Shown one piece after another: positions 1 through 8,685 of a stretch of 18,348 nucleotides of DNA. Origin of the DNA: GCA-2786165 sp964625775 (GTDB lineage: Bacteria > Pseudomonadota > Gammaproteobacteria > Legionellales > Legionellaceae). The stretch is from assembly GCA_964625775.1 (NCBI GenBank), contig CAZVEH010000047.1:1-18348 (forward strand). Reading direction: 5' to 3'. A program made the translations under genes and the position numbers. Numbering within the stretch: the first letter of the stretch is position 1; the number at the start of each line of letters is the position of its first letter. Under the pieces are notes generated by a model. It was not told where the DNA came from. It saw nothing but the letters and a program-made list of their open reading frames with translations, and ran no database searches.

Positions 1-17
1 TAAATTTGAGACTTACA

Positions 18-53
18 ATCCCTCGCTGCGCTCGGGATGACGTGGGGAGTTAC
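18..53. repeat. 36-bp repeat, left copy (inverted relative to 18300-18335)
   Basis: This 36-bp segment is the exact reverse complement of 18300-18335 near the other end of the window. It contains an imperfect palindromic core, CCCTCGCTGCGCTCGGG, followed by GATGACGTGG. Identity stops abruptly on both sides of the 36 bp. GC-rich cores of this kind are common in short interspersed repeats of many bacteria (general knowledge). The copy lies about 90 bp downstream of the polA stop codon, in non-coding DNA. Confidence 0.8.
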
Positions 54-139
54 AAAAAAGCGCAAAATACGTTATATCAGCACAATATAGGTGGGTTAAA
101 AAAAGGGGCGATCACGTGTGGTATGTCTATAACCAGTAC

Positions 140-2821
140 CTAATCCGTTTCATCCCAAGATGCACCGACTCCAATGGATACAGTCAGCGGTACGGACAAA
201 GTCACGGTGGATTCCATAATGGTTTTAATCTGTGGTTCAACCACGGCGATATCTTCTTCGCGGACTTCAAACACCAGTTCGTCATGCACTTGCATGATCA
301 TAGTGGCTGAAGGATAGAGACATTGTTGTTGCCAATTGGAAAGAGCAATCATGGCTTTTTTGATCAAATCTGCTGCAGTACCTTGTAAGGGTGCATTAAT
401 GGCTGCACGTTCTGCGGCTTTGCGTTGCATCATATTGCTGGCATTGATATCCGGCAAATCCAACCTTCGTCCAAAAATAGTTTCCACGTACCCTTGTTGG
501 TGCGCAAGTGCGCGAGTGTTTTCCATGTAAGCCAATACACCGGGATAGCGTTCAAAGTAATTATCGATATAATACTGAGCTTTATGACGTTCAATCCCCA
601 ATTGTTTGGCCAAGCCAAAGGCCGACATGCCATATATGAGCCCAAAATTAATCGCTTTGGCTTGGCGTCGCATATCAGCGGTAACGGCCTCCAGAGGTAC
701 ACCAGCTACCTCACTGGCTGTGGCGGTATGAATATCGAGGCCAGCTCGAAATGCGGCAATTAATTGCGGATCTTGAGACACGTGTGCCATGATTCGTAAT
801 TCTATCTGTGAATAATCCGCGGAGAGTAGTAGGTGCTTAGCAGGGGCAATAAATGCGCGTCGAATCAATTTGCCTTCTTCGGTGCGAATAGGAATATTTT
901 GCAAATTAGGATCAGAAGAAGATAGGCGTCCAGTGGCAGTAACAGCTTGATTATAGGACGTGTGGACTCGTCCGGTTGCAGGATTCACCTTTTTAGGTAA
1001 TGCATCAATATACGTCGAGACTAATTTGCTGAGGCTGCGATAATCTAAAATAATTTTGGGTAATTCATAGTCTAAAGCAAGTTCTTGTAAAGTTGACTCA
1101 GCGGTTGAGGGCTGGCCCTTTGGTGTTTTAGAACGAATCGGCAGTTGTAAGTCTTCATACAATATGGTTTGTAATTGTTTGGGCGAGTTGAGATTGAAGG
1201 TTTTGCCTGCTAAAACAGTGGCTTGTTGTTCAAGCTCAGATAAGCGTGCTTTGAGTCGTATGCCATGTTTTTCCAGGCATGCGTTGTCAATCAACACACC
1301 ATGTCGTTCTATGTCGGCCAAAACAGCAACCAAGGGCATTTCAACCGTGTGTAAGAGTTCGCGCAATTTGGAAGACAGTTTAGGGTATAAAGTATGGTGA
1401 AGTTGCCAGGTGACCATAGCATCTTCTGCTGCGTAGGGTGCAGCAATGGAAACGGGAATTTGATCAAATCGCAACTGTTTGGCACCAACGCCGGCTATAT
1501 CTGAAAACCGAATGGTGGCATGCTCCAAGTATTTCATGGCCAAAGAGTCTAAATCATGACGCCGTCCCGCACTGGTTAATAAATAAGACTCCAACATAGT
1601 GTCGTAGATCATGCCTTTAAGCGTGATAGCATATTGTTTAAAAATAATATAATCGTATTTTAGATTTTGCCCCAATTTTGCAATGCTTTCATTTTCTAAA
1701 ATAGGTTTGAGCGCACTTAAAATCTTATCGCGACACAGTTGTGGCGTCCCATCATCGTGGATCAAAGGAATATATGCTGGTTTTTGATCGGCTATTTGCA
1801 AAGCAATCCCCACTAATTCTGCGCGCATGGGATCAAGATCAGTAGTCTCAGTATCCACACAGATTAACGAACTATGCTGCAAAGCATTTAAATACTCAAG
1901 CCACGCCTCTTCGGTGGTGAGGGTGACATAGTCTTGTATGGTTTTATGGGACACAGGTCGTGCTTCCTGTGACACTTCAGAACGAGTGCGTAGCCAATTT
2001 TTAAATTCGAGATCCTGTGCCAAGCATTGTAGCTGTGCTTCATCGGCGGGTTTTAGGACAAGCTCGGTCGGACCTATTGGCAATACAACATCTGTTTTTA
2101 TCGTAATCAAGCGTTTCGATAAAGGTAAATGGACCATACTGGCACGCAAATACTCACCAATTTTACCAGTAAAGTGATCAGCATGTTGCAATATAGTGTC
2201 TAAATCGCCATATTTCTCTAGCCAGGTTACGGCAGTTTTTGGACCGCATTTGGTGACACCAGGGATATTGTCAGAGGTATCGCCAATGAGAGTAAGATAA
2301 TCAATGATCTGATGTGGCAGAACGCCAAATTTTGTTTTGACACCGTCCCTATCTAACAGCTTATCGGTCATGGTATTGACCAAAGTCACTTCGTCATTCA
2401 CCAGTTGCGCCATGTCTTTATCTCCGGTAGAGATCAAAACATGCATGTCTGCTTCCCTGGCTTGCACAGCCAATGTGCCAATCACGTCATCTGCTTCCAC
2501 TCCGGGAATGATCAAGATGGGTAACCCCATGGCTTGTAGAAAGGTTTGTAAGGGTTCAAATTGCGACGACAAATCTTGAGGGGTTGGAGGACGGTGCGCT
2601 TTATACTCGGGATACCATTCATCACGAAATGTTTTGCCTTTTGCATCAAAAATAACGGCAATATGCGTGGGTTGATGTGTTTTGATTAAGCGGTTGATCA
2701 TCGACACAACGCCATAAATAGCACCAGTAGGCTGACCTTTGCTATTTTTTAAAGGAGGTAAGGCATGAAACGCACGATAAAAATAAGAAGATCCGTCGAT
2801 GAGTATGAGTGGCTTGGTCAT
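140..2821 (-). CDS. polA: DNA polymerase I
   Basis: Family A DNA polymerase that fills gaps, removes RNA primers from Okazaki fragments and works in excision repair in the cytoplasm. At 893 aa it is close to the 928 aa of E. coli PolA, and all three domains are present. The 5' nuclease domain (about 1-290) has GVEADD near 107-112 and IGDTSDN near 179-185. The 3'-5' proofreading domain (about 300-490) keeps its acidic residues: D323 and E325 in VDTETTD, D390 in NLKYD and D467 in YAAEDA, so proofreading should be active. The polymerase domain has motif A (D669 in SADYSQIELR), the O helix (RRQAKAINFGLIYG, 718-731, Phe at the sugar-discriminating position) and motif C (H846-D847-E848). The ATG overlaps the lpxD stop codon as ATGA, so translation is probably coupled to lpxD. 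No T-tract terminator is evident downstream. Confidence 0.98.
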   Translation of the reverse strand: MTKPLILIDGSSYFYRAFHALPPLKNSKGQPTGAIYGVVSMINRLIKTHQPTHIAVIFDAKGKTFRDEWYPEYKAHRPPTPQDLSSQFEPLQTFLQAMGLPILIIPGVEADDVIGTLAVQAREADMHVLISTGDKDMAQLVNDEVTLVNTMTDKLLDRDGVKTKFGVLPHQIIDYLTLIGDTSDNIPGVTKCGPKTAVTWLEKYGDLDTILQHADHFTGKIGEYLRASMVHLPLSKRLITIKTDVVLPIGPTELVLKPADEAQLQCLAQDLEFKNWLRTRSEVSQEARPVSHKTIQDYVTLTTEEAWLEYLNALQHSSLICVDTETTDLDPMRAELVGIALQIADQKPAYIPLIHDDGTPQLCRDKILSALKPILENESIAKLGQNLKYDYIIFKQYAITLKGMIYDTMLESYLLTSAGRRHDLDSLAMKYLEHATIRFSDIAGVGAKQLRFDQIPVSIAAPYAAEDAMVTWQLHHTLYPKLSSKLRELLHTVEMPLVAVLADIERHGVLIDNACLEKHGIRLKARLSELEQQATVLAGKTFNLNSPKQLQTILYEDLQLPIRSKTPKGQPSTAESTLQELALDYELPKIILDYRSLSKLVSTYIDALPKKVNPATGRVHTSYNQAVTATGRLSSSDPNLQNIPIRTEEGKLIRRAFIAPAKHLLLSADYSQIELRIMAHVSQDPQLIAAFRAGLDIHTATASEVAGVPLEAVTADMRRQAKAINFGLIYGMSAFGLAKQLGIERHKAQYYIDNYFERYPGVLAYMENTRALAHQQGYVETIFGRRLDLPDINASNMMQRKAAERAAINAPLQGTAADLIKKAMIALSNWQQQCLYPSATMIMQVHDELVFEVREEDIAVVEPQIKTIMESTVTLSVPLTVSIGVGASWDETD

Positions 2822-3879
2822 TTTTTGTCATCTTTTGATTCAAGAAACATAATTTTTTCACTTAATTTAGCGACTTTTTCGGTTAAAGCCTGTAAGTTTT
2901 TGCGAATAAACGGGATCCGAGTGACTGCCAATTCTTGTTCAATGGCTTTGTCTTTGGGACGAGCAGGTGTACCCAGGTAAATATTGCCCTGTTTGAGATG
3001 CTTTTTCGGGGGTACGCCTGTTCGTGCGCCCAAAATGACGCCATCGTCAATGACCACGTGATCACTGACGCCAACGTTTGCGGCGAAGATCACATGGTTG
3101 CCACTGGTGCTGCTGCCCGCAATACCCGTGAAGGCACAAAGAATATTGTGTTTACCCAATTTGACCGAATGTGCAATCTGCACCAAATTATCGATTTTTG
3201 TCCCTTCTCCAATGATAGTATTACCCAACGTCGCTCGGTCGATCATCGTGGATGCCCCAATTTCAACGTCATCCTCTATAATCACTGAGCCGACGTGGGG
3301 TACTTTGATGTGTTTGCCTTGCTCATACACATATCCAAACCCATCAGAGCCAATGACAGTATTCGCATGCAGGCTGACGCGTTGACCAATGGTCACATGA
3401 TCATATAAGGTCACGTGTGGATGAATAGTGCTGTGCGCGCCAATGGTGACTTGATGTCCTATGGAAACGTGACTTTTGATCACACAATGATCGCCGATGG
3501 TGGAGCCAGATTGGATAGAAACAAAAGGCCCAATCGATACTTGATCGCCTAAGACGACATCGTCGGCAATGACTGCAGAGGGGTGAACCCCGATGGATAT
3601 TGGGTGGGGTGGATGAAAGTGTTTCAACAATTGCATAAATGCTTTAAATGGGCTGTCAACTTGAATACTGGGTTTTTTTAGACCTTCAATATGGTTGGCA
3701 ACCAGTATGGCCCCAGCATCAGATGCTTCGGCGCGCTTAATGTTATCAGCCCCTTCGGCAAATATCAGAGAATGGGGTAAAATGTTGTCAATCGGTGCAA
3801 AGGCCTGGATCAGAATATCTCCATCCCCTTTTACAACGCCATTGATCAACTTGGCGATATCATTCAGCGAGACATTCAT
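2818..3879 (-). CDS. lpxD: UDP-3-O-acylglucosamine N-acyltransferase
   Basis: LpxD adds the second 3-hydroxyacyl chain, from acyl-ACP, to the 2-amino group of UDP-3-O-acylglucosamine, the third step of lipid A synthesis, in the cytoplasm. The 353-aa product has the N-terminal uridine-binding domain (about 1-100), a long left-handed beta-helix of hexapeptide repeats (about 100-290, e.g. VSIGHQVTIGAHSTI) and a C-terminal helix (about 310-350). The catalytic His is H237 in VQIAHSV. I chose the ATG at 3879 because GAAGGA sits 7 nt upstream and the protein then begins MNVSLNDIAKL as in homologues; a further in-frame ATG at 3897 has no such site. The gene is away from the usual bamA-skp-lpxD-fabZ-lpxA cluster and overlaps polA by 4 bp. 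Some Legionellales carry two lpxD paralogues, so this may be one of a pair. Confidence 0.96.
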   Translation of the reverse strand: MNVSLNDIAKLINGVVKGDGDILIQAFAPIDNILPHSLIFAEGADNIKRAEASDAGAILVANHIEGLKKPSIQVDSPFKAFMQLLKHFHPPHPISIGVHPSAVIADDVVLGDQVSIGPFVSIQSGSTIGDHCVIKSHVSIGHQVTIGAHSTIHPHVTLYDHVTIGQRVSLHANTVIGSDGFGYVYEQGKHIKVPHVGSVIIEDDVEIGASTMIDRATLGNTIIGEGTKIDNLVQIAHSVKLGKHNILCAFTGIAGSSTSGNHVIFAANVGVSDHVVIDDGVILGARTGVPPKKHLKQGNIYLGTPARPKDKAIEQELAVTRIPFIRKNLQALTEKVAKLSEKIMFLESKDDKK

Positions 3880-3905
3880 CAAGAATCCTTCGTACAAAGG
3901 ATATG

Positions 3906-3933
3906 ATTATAACGTGTTGATTTATTTTTTGAA
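3906..3933 (-). promoter_or_regulatory. predicted sigma70-type promoter for lpxD-polA
   Basis: Reading the minus strand there is a perfect -10 TATAAT (3906-3911), with TTCAAA (3928-3933) 16 bp upstream as a 4/6 match to the -35 box. The predicted start point is near 3899, giving a leader of about 20 nt that contains the GAAGGA ribosome site of lpxD. It lies in the 89-bp gap between the ketosynthase stop and the lpxD start, so lpxD-polA appears to have its own promoter besides possible read-through. Confidence 0.55.
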
Positions 3934-3968
3934 ATTCATTTTTTTGCGAGATTGATTGAAGGGATAGT

Positions 3969-5198
3969 CTAAGGTGAAAAACGCTTCAAAATCAACGCGG
4001 CATTTGCGCCTCCAAATGCAAAATGATTCGACAAAGCGATGTCGACGCGCTTTGCTCGTGCTTGGTTTGGAATGTAGTCGAGATCACATTCGGGATCTGG
4101 ATCCTGGAGATTAATGGTTGGTAAGAGAATATCGTGCTGCAAACTCAAGGCTGCTGCAATAATCTGCATGGCACCCGCTGCGCCAATAGCATGGCCTGTC
4201 ATGGCTTTTTGGGCTGTAATAGGGATATTGTAAGCATGGGATTCAAAGAGAGCTTTGATGGTTTGGGTTTCAGTGACATCGTTGAGCTGCGTGCCTGTGC
4301 CGTGCGCATGAATGTATTGAATATCTCCGGGTGCAACACGTGCGTCATCCATCGCCATTTGAATCGAGCGAATTTGACCTTGAGAATTGGGTGCTGTGAC
4401 GTGATAGGCATCACAACTTGCGCCATACCCGATGATTTCAGCATAAATGGTTGCGCCTCTTTCTTGCGCTTGGCCCAGTTCTTCTAGTACTAAAATCCCT
4501 GCTCCATCGGCCATGACCATGCCATCGCGCTGGATATCAAATGGTCGACTGGCAGATTGAGGTTGTTCATTTTTGGTCGACATCACGCGCAGTTTACACC
4601 AAGCGGTCATTAGTGTTTCCCAAATGAGCGATTCCGTTCCGCCACAAATCGCAGTTGTGAGTTGGCCCCGAGTAATTTGTTGATAAGCATTGCCTATGGC
4701 TTCTGCTGAAGAAACGCAGGCGTTCGAAATGGTGGAATTAGGCCCCCCTAATCCAAAAGCGATGGCAATATGATTCGCGACGGAGTTTGGCATACCACGA
4801 ATTACGCTCAAGGCCGGGACTTTTTTCCAATGACCGCTATAAAACTCTTGGTAAGCAGACTCCAATTCCGGTGTGCCACCTAAGCTGGTACCGATGTAGG
4901 TGCCAGCTTGACTCAATTCTTTAGGGCTTAACTGCGCTTGGGCAATCGCATGATGCGCACAAAACAATGCGTATTGTGCGACTTTAGGATACCGTTTGGG
5001 CCGATTAAATGCCGGCAGATGCTCTAAGCATAAATCAGTGATTTCGCCGCCAATTTGCGTGGGGTAAGGCGATGGGTCATAGCATTTGATACGATCGATG
5101 CCGCATGTGCCTGTAATAGCTGCCTGCCAAAATTTTTCTAAACCCGAACCGATGGATGATGTGATTTCCATCCCTGTGATCACAACACGTTTTTTCAT
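3969..5198 (-). CDS. beta-ketoacyl-ACP synthase (KAS I/II, FabF-like)
   Basis: Condensing enzyme of the thiolase fold, 409 aa, predicted to elongate an acyl chain by decarboxylative condensation with malonyl-ACP. The whole catalytic set is visible: C161 in NACVSSAEA, H299 in HAHGTGT, K331 and H336 in QKAMTGHAIGAAG. It is therefore an active ketosynthase and not a chain-length factor, which would lack the Cys. The C-terminal NHFAFGGANA loop matches the FabF gatekeeper region. No ACP, fabD or fabG lies nearby, which would be expected for the primary fatty-acid cluster, so this may be a second FabF-like enzyme with a special product. The ATG overlaps the stop codon of the acetyltransferase gene by 4 bp, with AAGGA upstream inside that gene. 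The precise substrate cannot be read from sequence. Confidence 0.9.
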   Translation of the reverse strand: MKKRVVITGMEITSSIGSGLEKFWQAAITGTCGIDRIKCYDPSPYPTQIGGEITDLCLEHLPAFNRPKRYPKVAQYALFCAHHAIAQAQLSPKELSQAGTYIGTSLGGTPELESAYQEFYSGHWKKVPALSVIRGMPNSVANHIAIAFGLGGPNSTISNACVSSAEAIGNAYQQITRGQLTTAICGGTESLIWETLMTAWCKLRVMSTKNEQPQSASRPFDIQRDGMVMADGAGILVLEELGQAQERGATIYAEIIGYGASCDAYHVTAPNSQGQIRSIQMAMDDARVAPGDIQYIHAHGTGTQLNDVTETQTIKALFESHAYNIPITAQKAMTGHAIGAAGAMQIIAAALSLQHDILLPTINLQDPDPECDLDYIPNQARAKRVDIALSNHFAFGGANAALILKRFSP

Positions 5199-6130
5199 GA
5201 GGCATCCTTTTTTTGTCTTCGTCTGTCCATACGAGGCTGATCTTTACGGTTGCTCAAGAAAGAAGATAAACCATATTCAGGCGCTTCGTCTGCCGTGTTC
5301 CAATAATCATGGGCATTGACTATGTTGAATCCCAGCCCATCATATAATTTTAGCGCAGACTCATTGGCCACTTCTACATCAAGCACGATTTTAGGTTTAT
5401 TGTTGATTAATGCATGATTAATGCAATATTTGATCAAGGTCCCCGCGAAACCTCGTCCACGATACTCTGGGAAAACGCCGATGTCTGTAATACGCGCACG
5501 GTCCGATTCTTTAAACACATGCGCTTTTGCTACGATTCGATCATCCTGTACCAATGCAAATATGGCGCAATTATTCGTGACCAGCAGACTGCGGAAGACT
5601 TCCATAGGGTCAGGTTTTTTATTGGGAAAACACACATTGTCCAATTCGACCAAATTAGGAATATCTTTTTGCGTAGCCAACCGTATGGAAGCAGGTCTAT
5701 ACGGGATAGTCACAGGCTTTTGCGGGTCGTACTGCATTTGTAACTCAGAACCATGAAAAGTCATTTCAAGTTGTGTAAACCACTCTTTATGAGATCCTTT
5801 TGGCGTCGAAAAAATCAAGGTTTCTATATGCTCTTGTTCCAAAATGGGCAATATTTCCGTCAATAGTGCCCTGCCAATCCCCTTCCGCCGATGCTCTGGG
5901 TCAACCATCAGGGCGATTTCACACGCAGTACTATAGAAGAAAAATGTACGTAAATAACCAATTAATTTTCCATCTTCATAGTGCATAATATTACAGGGAA
6001 GAGCGTGTCTTTTATCAATCAAATGTTTATAAATCGGAATGTTATTCTGATCAATTTGTTTGCAATGGAACAAAAGCAGATCTAAATCCGCTAATTGTTT
6101 TCCATTGAGCTGGTGTGTGCGTGTAATCAT
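5195..6130 (-). CDS. tandem-domain GNAT acetyltransferase
   Basis: Predicted acyl-CoA-dependent N-acetyltransferase of 311 aa built from two GNAT folds. The N-terminal domain (about 1-135) has the CoA pyrophosphate-binding motif as DPEHRRKGIGRALL (77-90). The C-terminal domain (about 147-275) has PEYRGRGFAG (221-230) and the usual NESALKLYDGLGF tail (256-268). Both domains keep the R/Q-x-x-G-x-G/A motif, so both could bind acetyl-CoA. The last 20 residues are strongly basic (RMDRRRQKK). The tandem arrangement resembles mycothiol synthase-type proteins in architecture, but that pathway is actinobacterial and I do not infer it. The gene starts 6 nt after the permease stop and ends in a 4-bp overlap with the ketosynthase, so the three are probably cotranscribed. 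Substrate unknown. Confidence 0.88.
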   Translation of the reverse strand: MITRTHQLNGKQLADLDLLLFHCKQIDQNNIPIYKHLIDKRHALPCNIMHYEDGKLIGYLRTFFFYSTACEIALMVDPEHRRKGIGRALLTEILPILEQEHIETLIFSTPKGSHKEWFTQLEMTFHGSELQMQYDPQKPVTIPYRPASIRLATQKDIPNLVELDNVCFPNKKPDPMEVFRSLLVTNNCAIFALVQDDRIVAKAHVFKESDRARITDIGVFPEYRGRGFAGTLIKYCINHALINNKPKIVLDVEVANESALKLYDGLGFNIVNAHDYWNTADEAPEYGLSSFLSNRKDQPRMDRRRQKKDAS

Positions 6131-6136
6131 AAAATC

Positions 6137-7435
6137 CTAACTAATCAGAAAAAATATCACAAATATTATGGATAATATCAGCAATAGGGGATCTATCTTT
6201 TTATGGGTTAAAATTTTCAAAATACTACATAATATAATCCCGGCTCCAATACCATCTGCAATCGATTCTGTGAAAGGAATCAGCATGATGATCAGCATAC
6301 AAGGTGCTGTTTCGGTCATATCCGTTAATTGTAACTCTTTTATTTGTTTCATCATAGAACAAGCAACATACAGCAAGGCTGGCCCAATGGCAAAATTAGG
6401 GATGCTTTCAGCCAGCGGAAAGAAAAATAACATCAGCAGAAAACCAAGCGCAATGACAATGGCTGTGACCCCAGTTTTGCCACCTACAGCGATTCCAGTT
6501 GCTGACTCAATGTAGGGAGAGGTGCTGGCTGTTCCTAGCAACCCGCCCAGAGTAGATGCCGTCGCATCAGTGGTCAGACTACGGGTAAATTGTTGTTTGT
6601 TGTTCGGCCCGTTCTTTAAAAGAGGTTCATTTAATAGGCCTATGATGGTGCCTGTGGCATCAAAAACTGTGATCAGAAAAAAAGTAAAAATTGTTTTCAA
6701 GCCAATAACGGACCACAAACCAGAAAATTGCAATGCTAGAAAGGTGGGGGCCATACTTGGCGGTGCGCCTAGTATGCCATGCCATTTGCTGTGTCCAGAG
6801 AGAAAACTTAACAAGGTGATGGAGAGAATGCCATATAAAATTGCACCTTTGATACGATATGACTCCAGAATGAGAATGATCACGAATCCCAATAAAAACA
6901 AAAGATTGCGGGGGTCGGTGATTTTTCCCAGATGCAACATATGTTGATCAATCACAACGATTCCATTGGTTTGTAGAGCAATGAGCGCTATCAGTAAACT
7001 GATCCCAATGAGAATGGCAATTTGTAGGTTATAAGGGATGGACTCTGTTAGTAGTCGTCTGACTGGTGTCAACGTCACGGCAGTGAACATCAGGCCGGAG
7101 ATGAATACCATACCCAAAGCGTGTTGCCAATCGACTTTGAGCCCTTGGACGACGCTGTATGTAAAATAAATATTAAGCGCCATGCCGGGTGCGACGCCAA
7201 AAGGCGTTTTGGCATACCATCCGGTAAAAGCACATGCAAACGCTGTTACAAGACAGGTTGCGGTGAATACTGATCCGCTATCCATTCCAGCTTCGTGCAA
7301 AATAGCTGGGTTGATAAAGATGATATAGACCATGGTTGAGAACGTAGTGATTCCGGCTAAAACTTCAGTTTTGAATTGTTTATGATTCAACAAGGACCGA
7401 AATTTTTGTCTCGACATAATGGTATGTGACCTCAT
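6137..7435 (-). CDS. NCS2 / AzgA-type nucleobase permease
   Basis: Inner-membrane transporter of 432 aa, predicted to import purine bases (adenine, guanine or hypoxanthine) by proton symport. AzgA/PbuG-type hallmarks are present: TEVLAGITTFSTMVYIIF near 23-40, TPFGVAPGMALNIYFTYSV near 77-95, VFDATGTIIGL near 257-267 and GTASTSPYIESATGIAVGGK near 300-319. Many hydrophobic segments (12-14 expected for the family) run the length, ending in a very hydrophobic C-terminus. The start is uncertain: ATG at 7435 lacks a good ribosome site, and an internal ATG at 7417 gives MSRQKF and has AGG about 13 nt upstream. It follows rplS after a 139-bp spacer with a long hairpin and I see no convincing promoter of its own, so read-through from the rplS operon is possible. 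Confidence 0.92.
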   Translation of the reverse strand: MRSHTIMSRQKFRSLLNHKQFKTEVLAGITTFSTMVYIIFINPAILHEAGMDSGSVFTATCLVTAFACAFTGWYAKTPFGVAPGMALNIYFTYSVVQGLKVDWQHALGMVFISGLMFTAVTLTPVRRLLTESIPYNLQIAILIGISLLIALIALQTNGIVVIDQHMLHLGKITDPRNLLFLLGFVIILILESYRIKGAILYGILSITLLSFLSGHSKWHGILGAPPSMAPTFLALQFSGLWSVIGLKTIFTFFLITVFDATGTIIGLLNEPLLKNGPNNKQQFTRSLTTDATASTLGGLLGTASTSPYIESATGIAVGGKTGVTAIVIALGFLLMLFFFPLAESIPNFAIGPALLYVACSMMKQIKELQLTDMTETAPCMLIIMLIPFTESIADGIGAGIILCSILKILTHKKIDPLLLILSIIFVIFFLIS

Positions 7436-7474
7436 CTGAAATCAACAACTGGGTGTGAGCACGTGCTTTGGATT

Positions 7475-7565
7475 AATGGGCGATCATTGTGAGCTTCTGA
7501 AGTCATTGAGGTGTTACGCTATCTTTGACTGCTACAAAGCTCACAATGATGGGCTTAAACCCATT
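7475..7565. repeat. 91-bp intergenic hairpin between rplS and the permease gene
   Basis: Perfect 14-bp arms ATCATTGTGAGCTT (7483-7496) and AAGCTCACAATGAT (7537-7550) are extended by outer 6-bp arms AATGGG (7475-7480) and CCCATT (7560-7565) across a small asymmetric bulge. A nested pair AGTCA/TGACT (7501-7505, 7526-7530) sits in the loop. The structure begins about 10 nt after the rplS stop codon in the direction of transcription. It lacks a following T-tract, so it is not a classical intrinsic terminator. It may be an mRNA-stabilising or processing structure, an attenuator, a small mobile palindromic element, or the seed of a small RNA. Confidence 0.75.
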
Positions 7566-7574
7566 GACTTTAAC

Positions 7575-7940
7575 TTAATCTGCTTTTTTGGTGCCTAATT
7601 TTTCTTTGATACGTGCAGCGCGTCCAGCCAAATTACGTAAATAATACAATTTTGCACGTCGTACATCACCACGGCGTTTGACCGTAATGCTGTCTACCAC
7701 AGGACTGTAAGTTTGAAATACACGTTCCACACCCACATTGTGAGAAATTTTTCGAACAGTAAATGCAGAATTTAAACCGCGATTACGTTTGGCAATTACA
7801 ATGCCTTCAAAGGCCTGTAGACGTTCGCGAGCACCTTCTTTTACTTTTACTTGTACCAAAACTGTATCACCTGGATTGAAGTCAGGAATCGTTTTGCCTA
7901 GCATTTGCTCTGCATTGATTTGATCTATGATGTTAGCCAT
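7575..7940 (-). CDS. rplS: 50S ribosomal protein L19
   Basis: L19 sits at the 30S-50S interface of the ribosome. The 121-aa product matches the family along its length (E. coli 115 aa): PDFNPGDTVLVQVKVKEG near 19-36, RLQAFEGIVIAKRNRGLNS near 40-58, then RRGDVRRAKLYYLRNLAGR and a short lysine-rich tail. The ATG at 7940 overlaps the end of trmD by 8 bp and has AAGGGG upstream, so its translation is likely coupled to trmD. It is the last gene of the conserved rpsP-rimM-trmD-rplS operon. Confidence 0.98.
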   Translation of the reverse strand: MANIIDQINAEQMLGKTIPDFNPGDTVLVQVKVKEGARERLQAFEGIVIAKRNRGLNSAFTVRKISHNVGVERVFQTYSPVVDSITVKRRGDVRRAKLYYLRNLAGRAARIKEKLGTKKAD

Positions 7941-8685
7941 CTTTTACCCCTTTCTGTTCTAATTTAAACTCAGTCAGCAAGCGCTGGTCTGTTTCATTTA
8001 ATGCCATATTTGCGAGCAAATCGGGCCGTTTTAACCATGTTTTACCCAGTGACTGTTTCCTGTGCCATTGTGCAATCAACTGATGGCTGCCACTTAAGAG
8101 TACCTTGGGTACAGAAGCATGATTCACTTCCGCAGGCCTTGTATACTGCGGATGATCTAGTAATCCATGCATAAATGAATCTGCAGCTGCTGAAGCTGGG
8201 TGCCCTAAGCTTCCAGGGAGCAACCGAATGATTGCATCTATGAACACCATTGCTGCAAACTCACCACCACTTAATACAAAATCACCTATAGACCATTCTT
8301 CATCTACATCATGCAGAATAATTCGTTCGTCAATGCCTTCATAGCGGCCTGCAATCAACAACAAAGGAGTGCGATTTTCTGCGACCTGGTTGAGCTTTGC
8401 TTGGTCCACTTTCTGTCCCTGAGGACTTAAATAAATCGTTTTACAGCCCGGCAATTGCTGCTTTGCGTGCATAATTGCGCCATGCAAAGGTTCATACATC
8501 ATCACCATACCCGGGCCACCCCCGTATGGTCTATCATCAATTTGTCGATGTTCATTCAAAGACCAATCGCGCGGGTTCCAACACGTTACCTGCGCCTTGC
8601 CGTGTTCTATTGCTCTGCCGATAACACCATAGTTTAAAGCGTTAAACATGTCAGGCAATACGGTAATCACGCCTACTCGCATCAT
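7933..8685 (-). CDS. trmD: tRNA (guanine37-N1)-methyltransferase
   Basis: TrmD methylates G37 next to the anticodon of tRNAs reading CUN, CCN and CGG, using S-adenosylmethionine, and prevents +1 frameshifting. The 250-aa SPOUT enzyme shows DDRPYGGGPGMVM near 50-62, LSPQGQ near 86-91, LIAGRYEGIDERI near 110-122 and the knot segment EWSIGDFVLSGGEFA near 129-143, all hallmark TrmD blocks. Two ATGs in tandem (8685 and 8682) follow the rimM stop codon without a gap; I use the first. The 3' end overlaps rplS by 8 bp. Confidence 0.98.
   Translation of the reverse strand: MMRVGVITVLPDMFNALNYGVIGRAIEHGKAQVTCWNPRDWSLNEHRQIDDRPYGGGPGMVMMYEPLHGAIMHAKQQLPGCKTIYLSPQGQKVDQAKLNQVAENRTPLLLIAGRYEGIDERIILHDVDEEWSIGDFVLSGGEFAAMVFIDAIIRLLPGSLGHPASAAADSFMHGLLDHPQYTRPAEVNHASVPKVLLSGSHQLIAQWHRKQSLGKTWLKRPDLLANMALNETDQRLLTEFKLEQKGVKDG

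Noticed and set aside
430..702. Open frames on either strand inside polA, lpxD, ffh and others (for example 430-702 minus)
   Set aside because: They are out-of-frame shadows of genes with full-length family matches, without ribosome sites or recognisable protein features.
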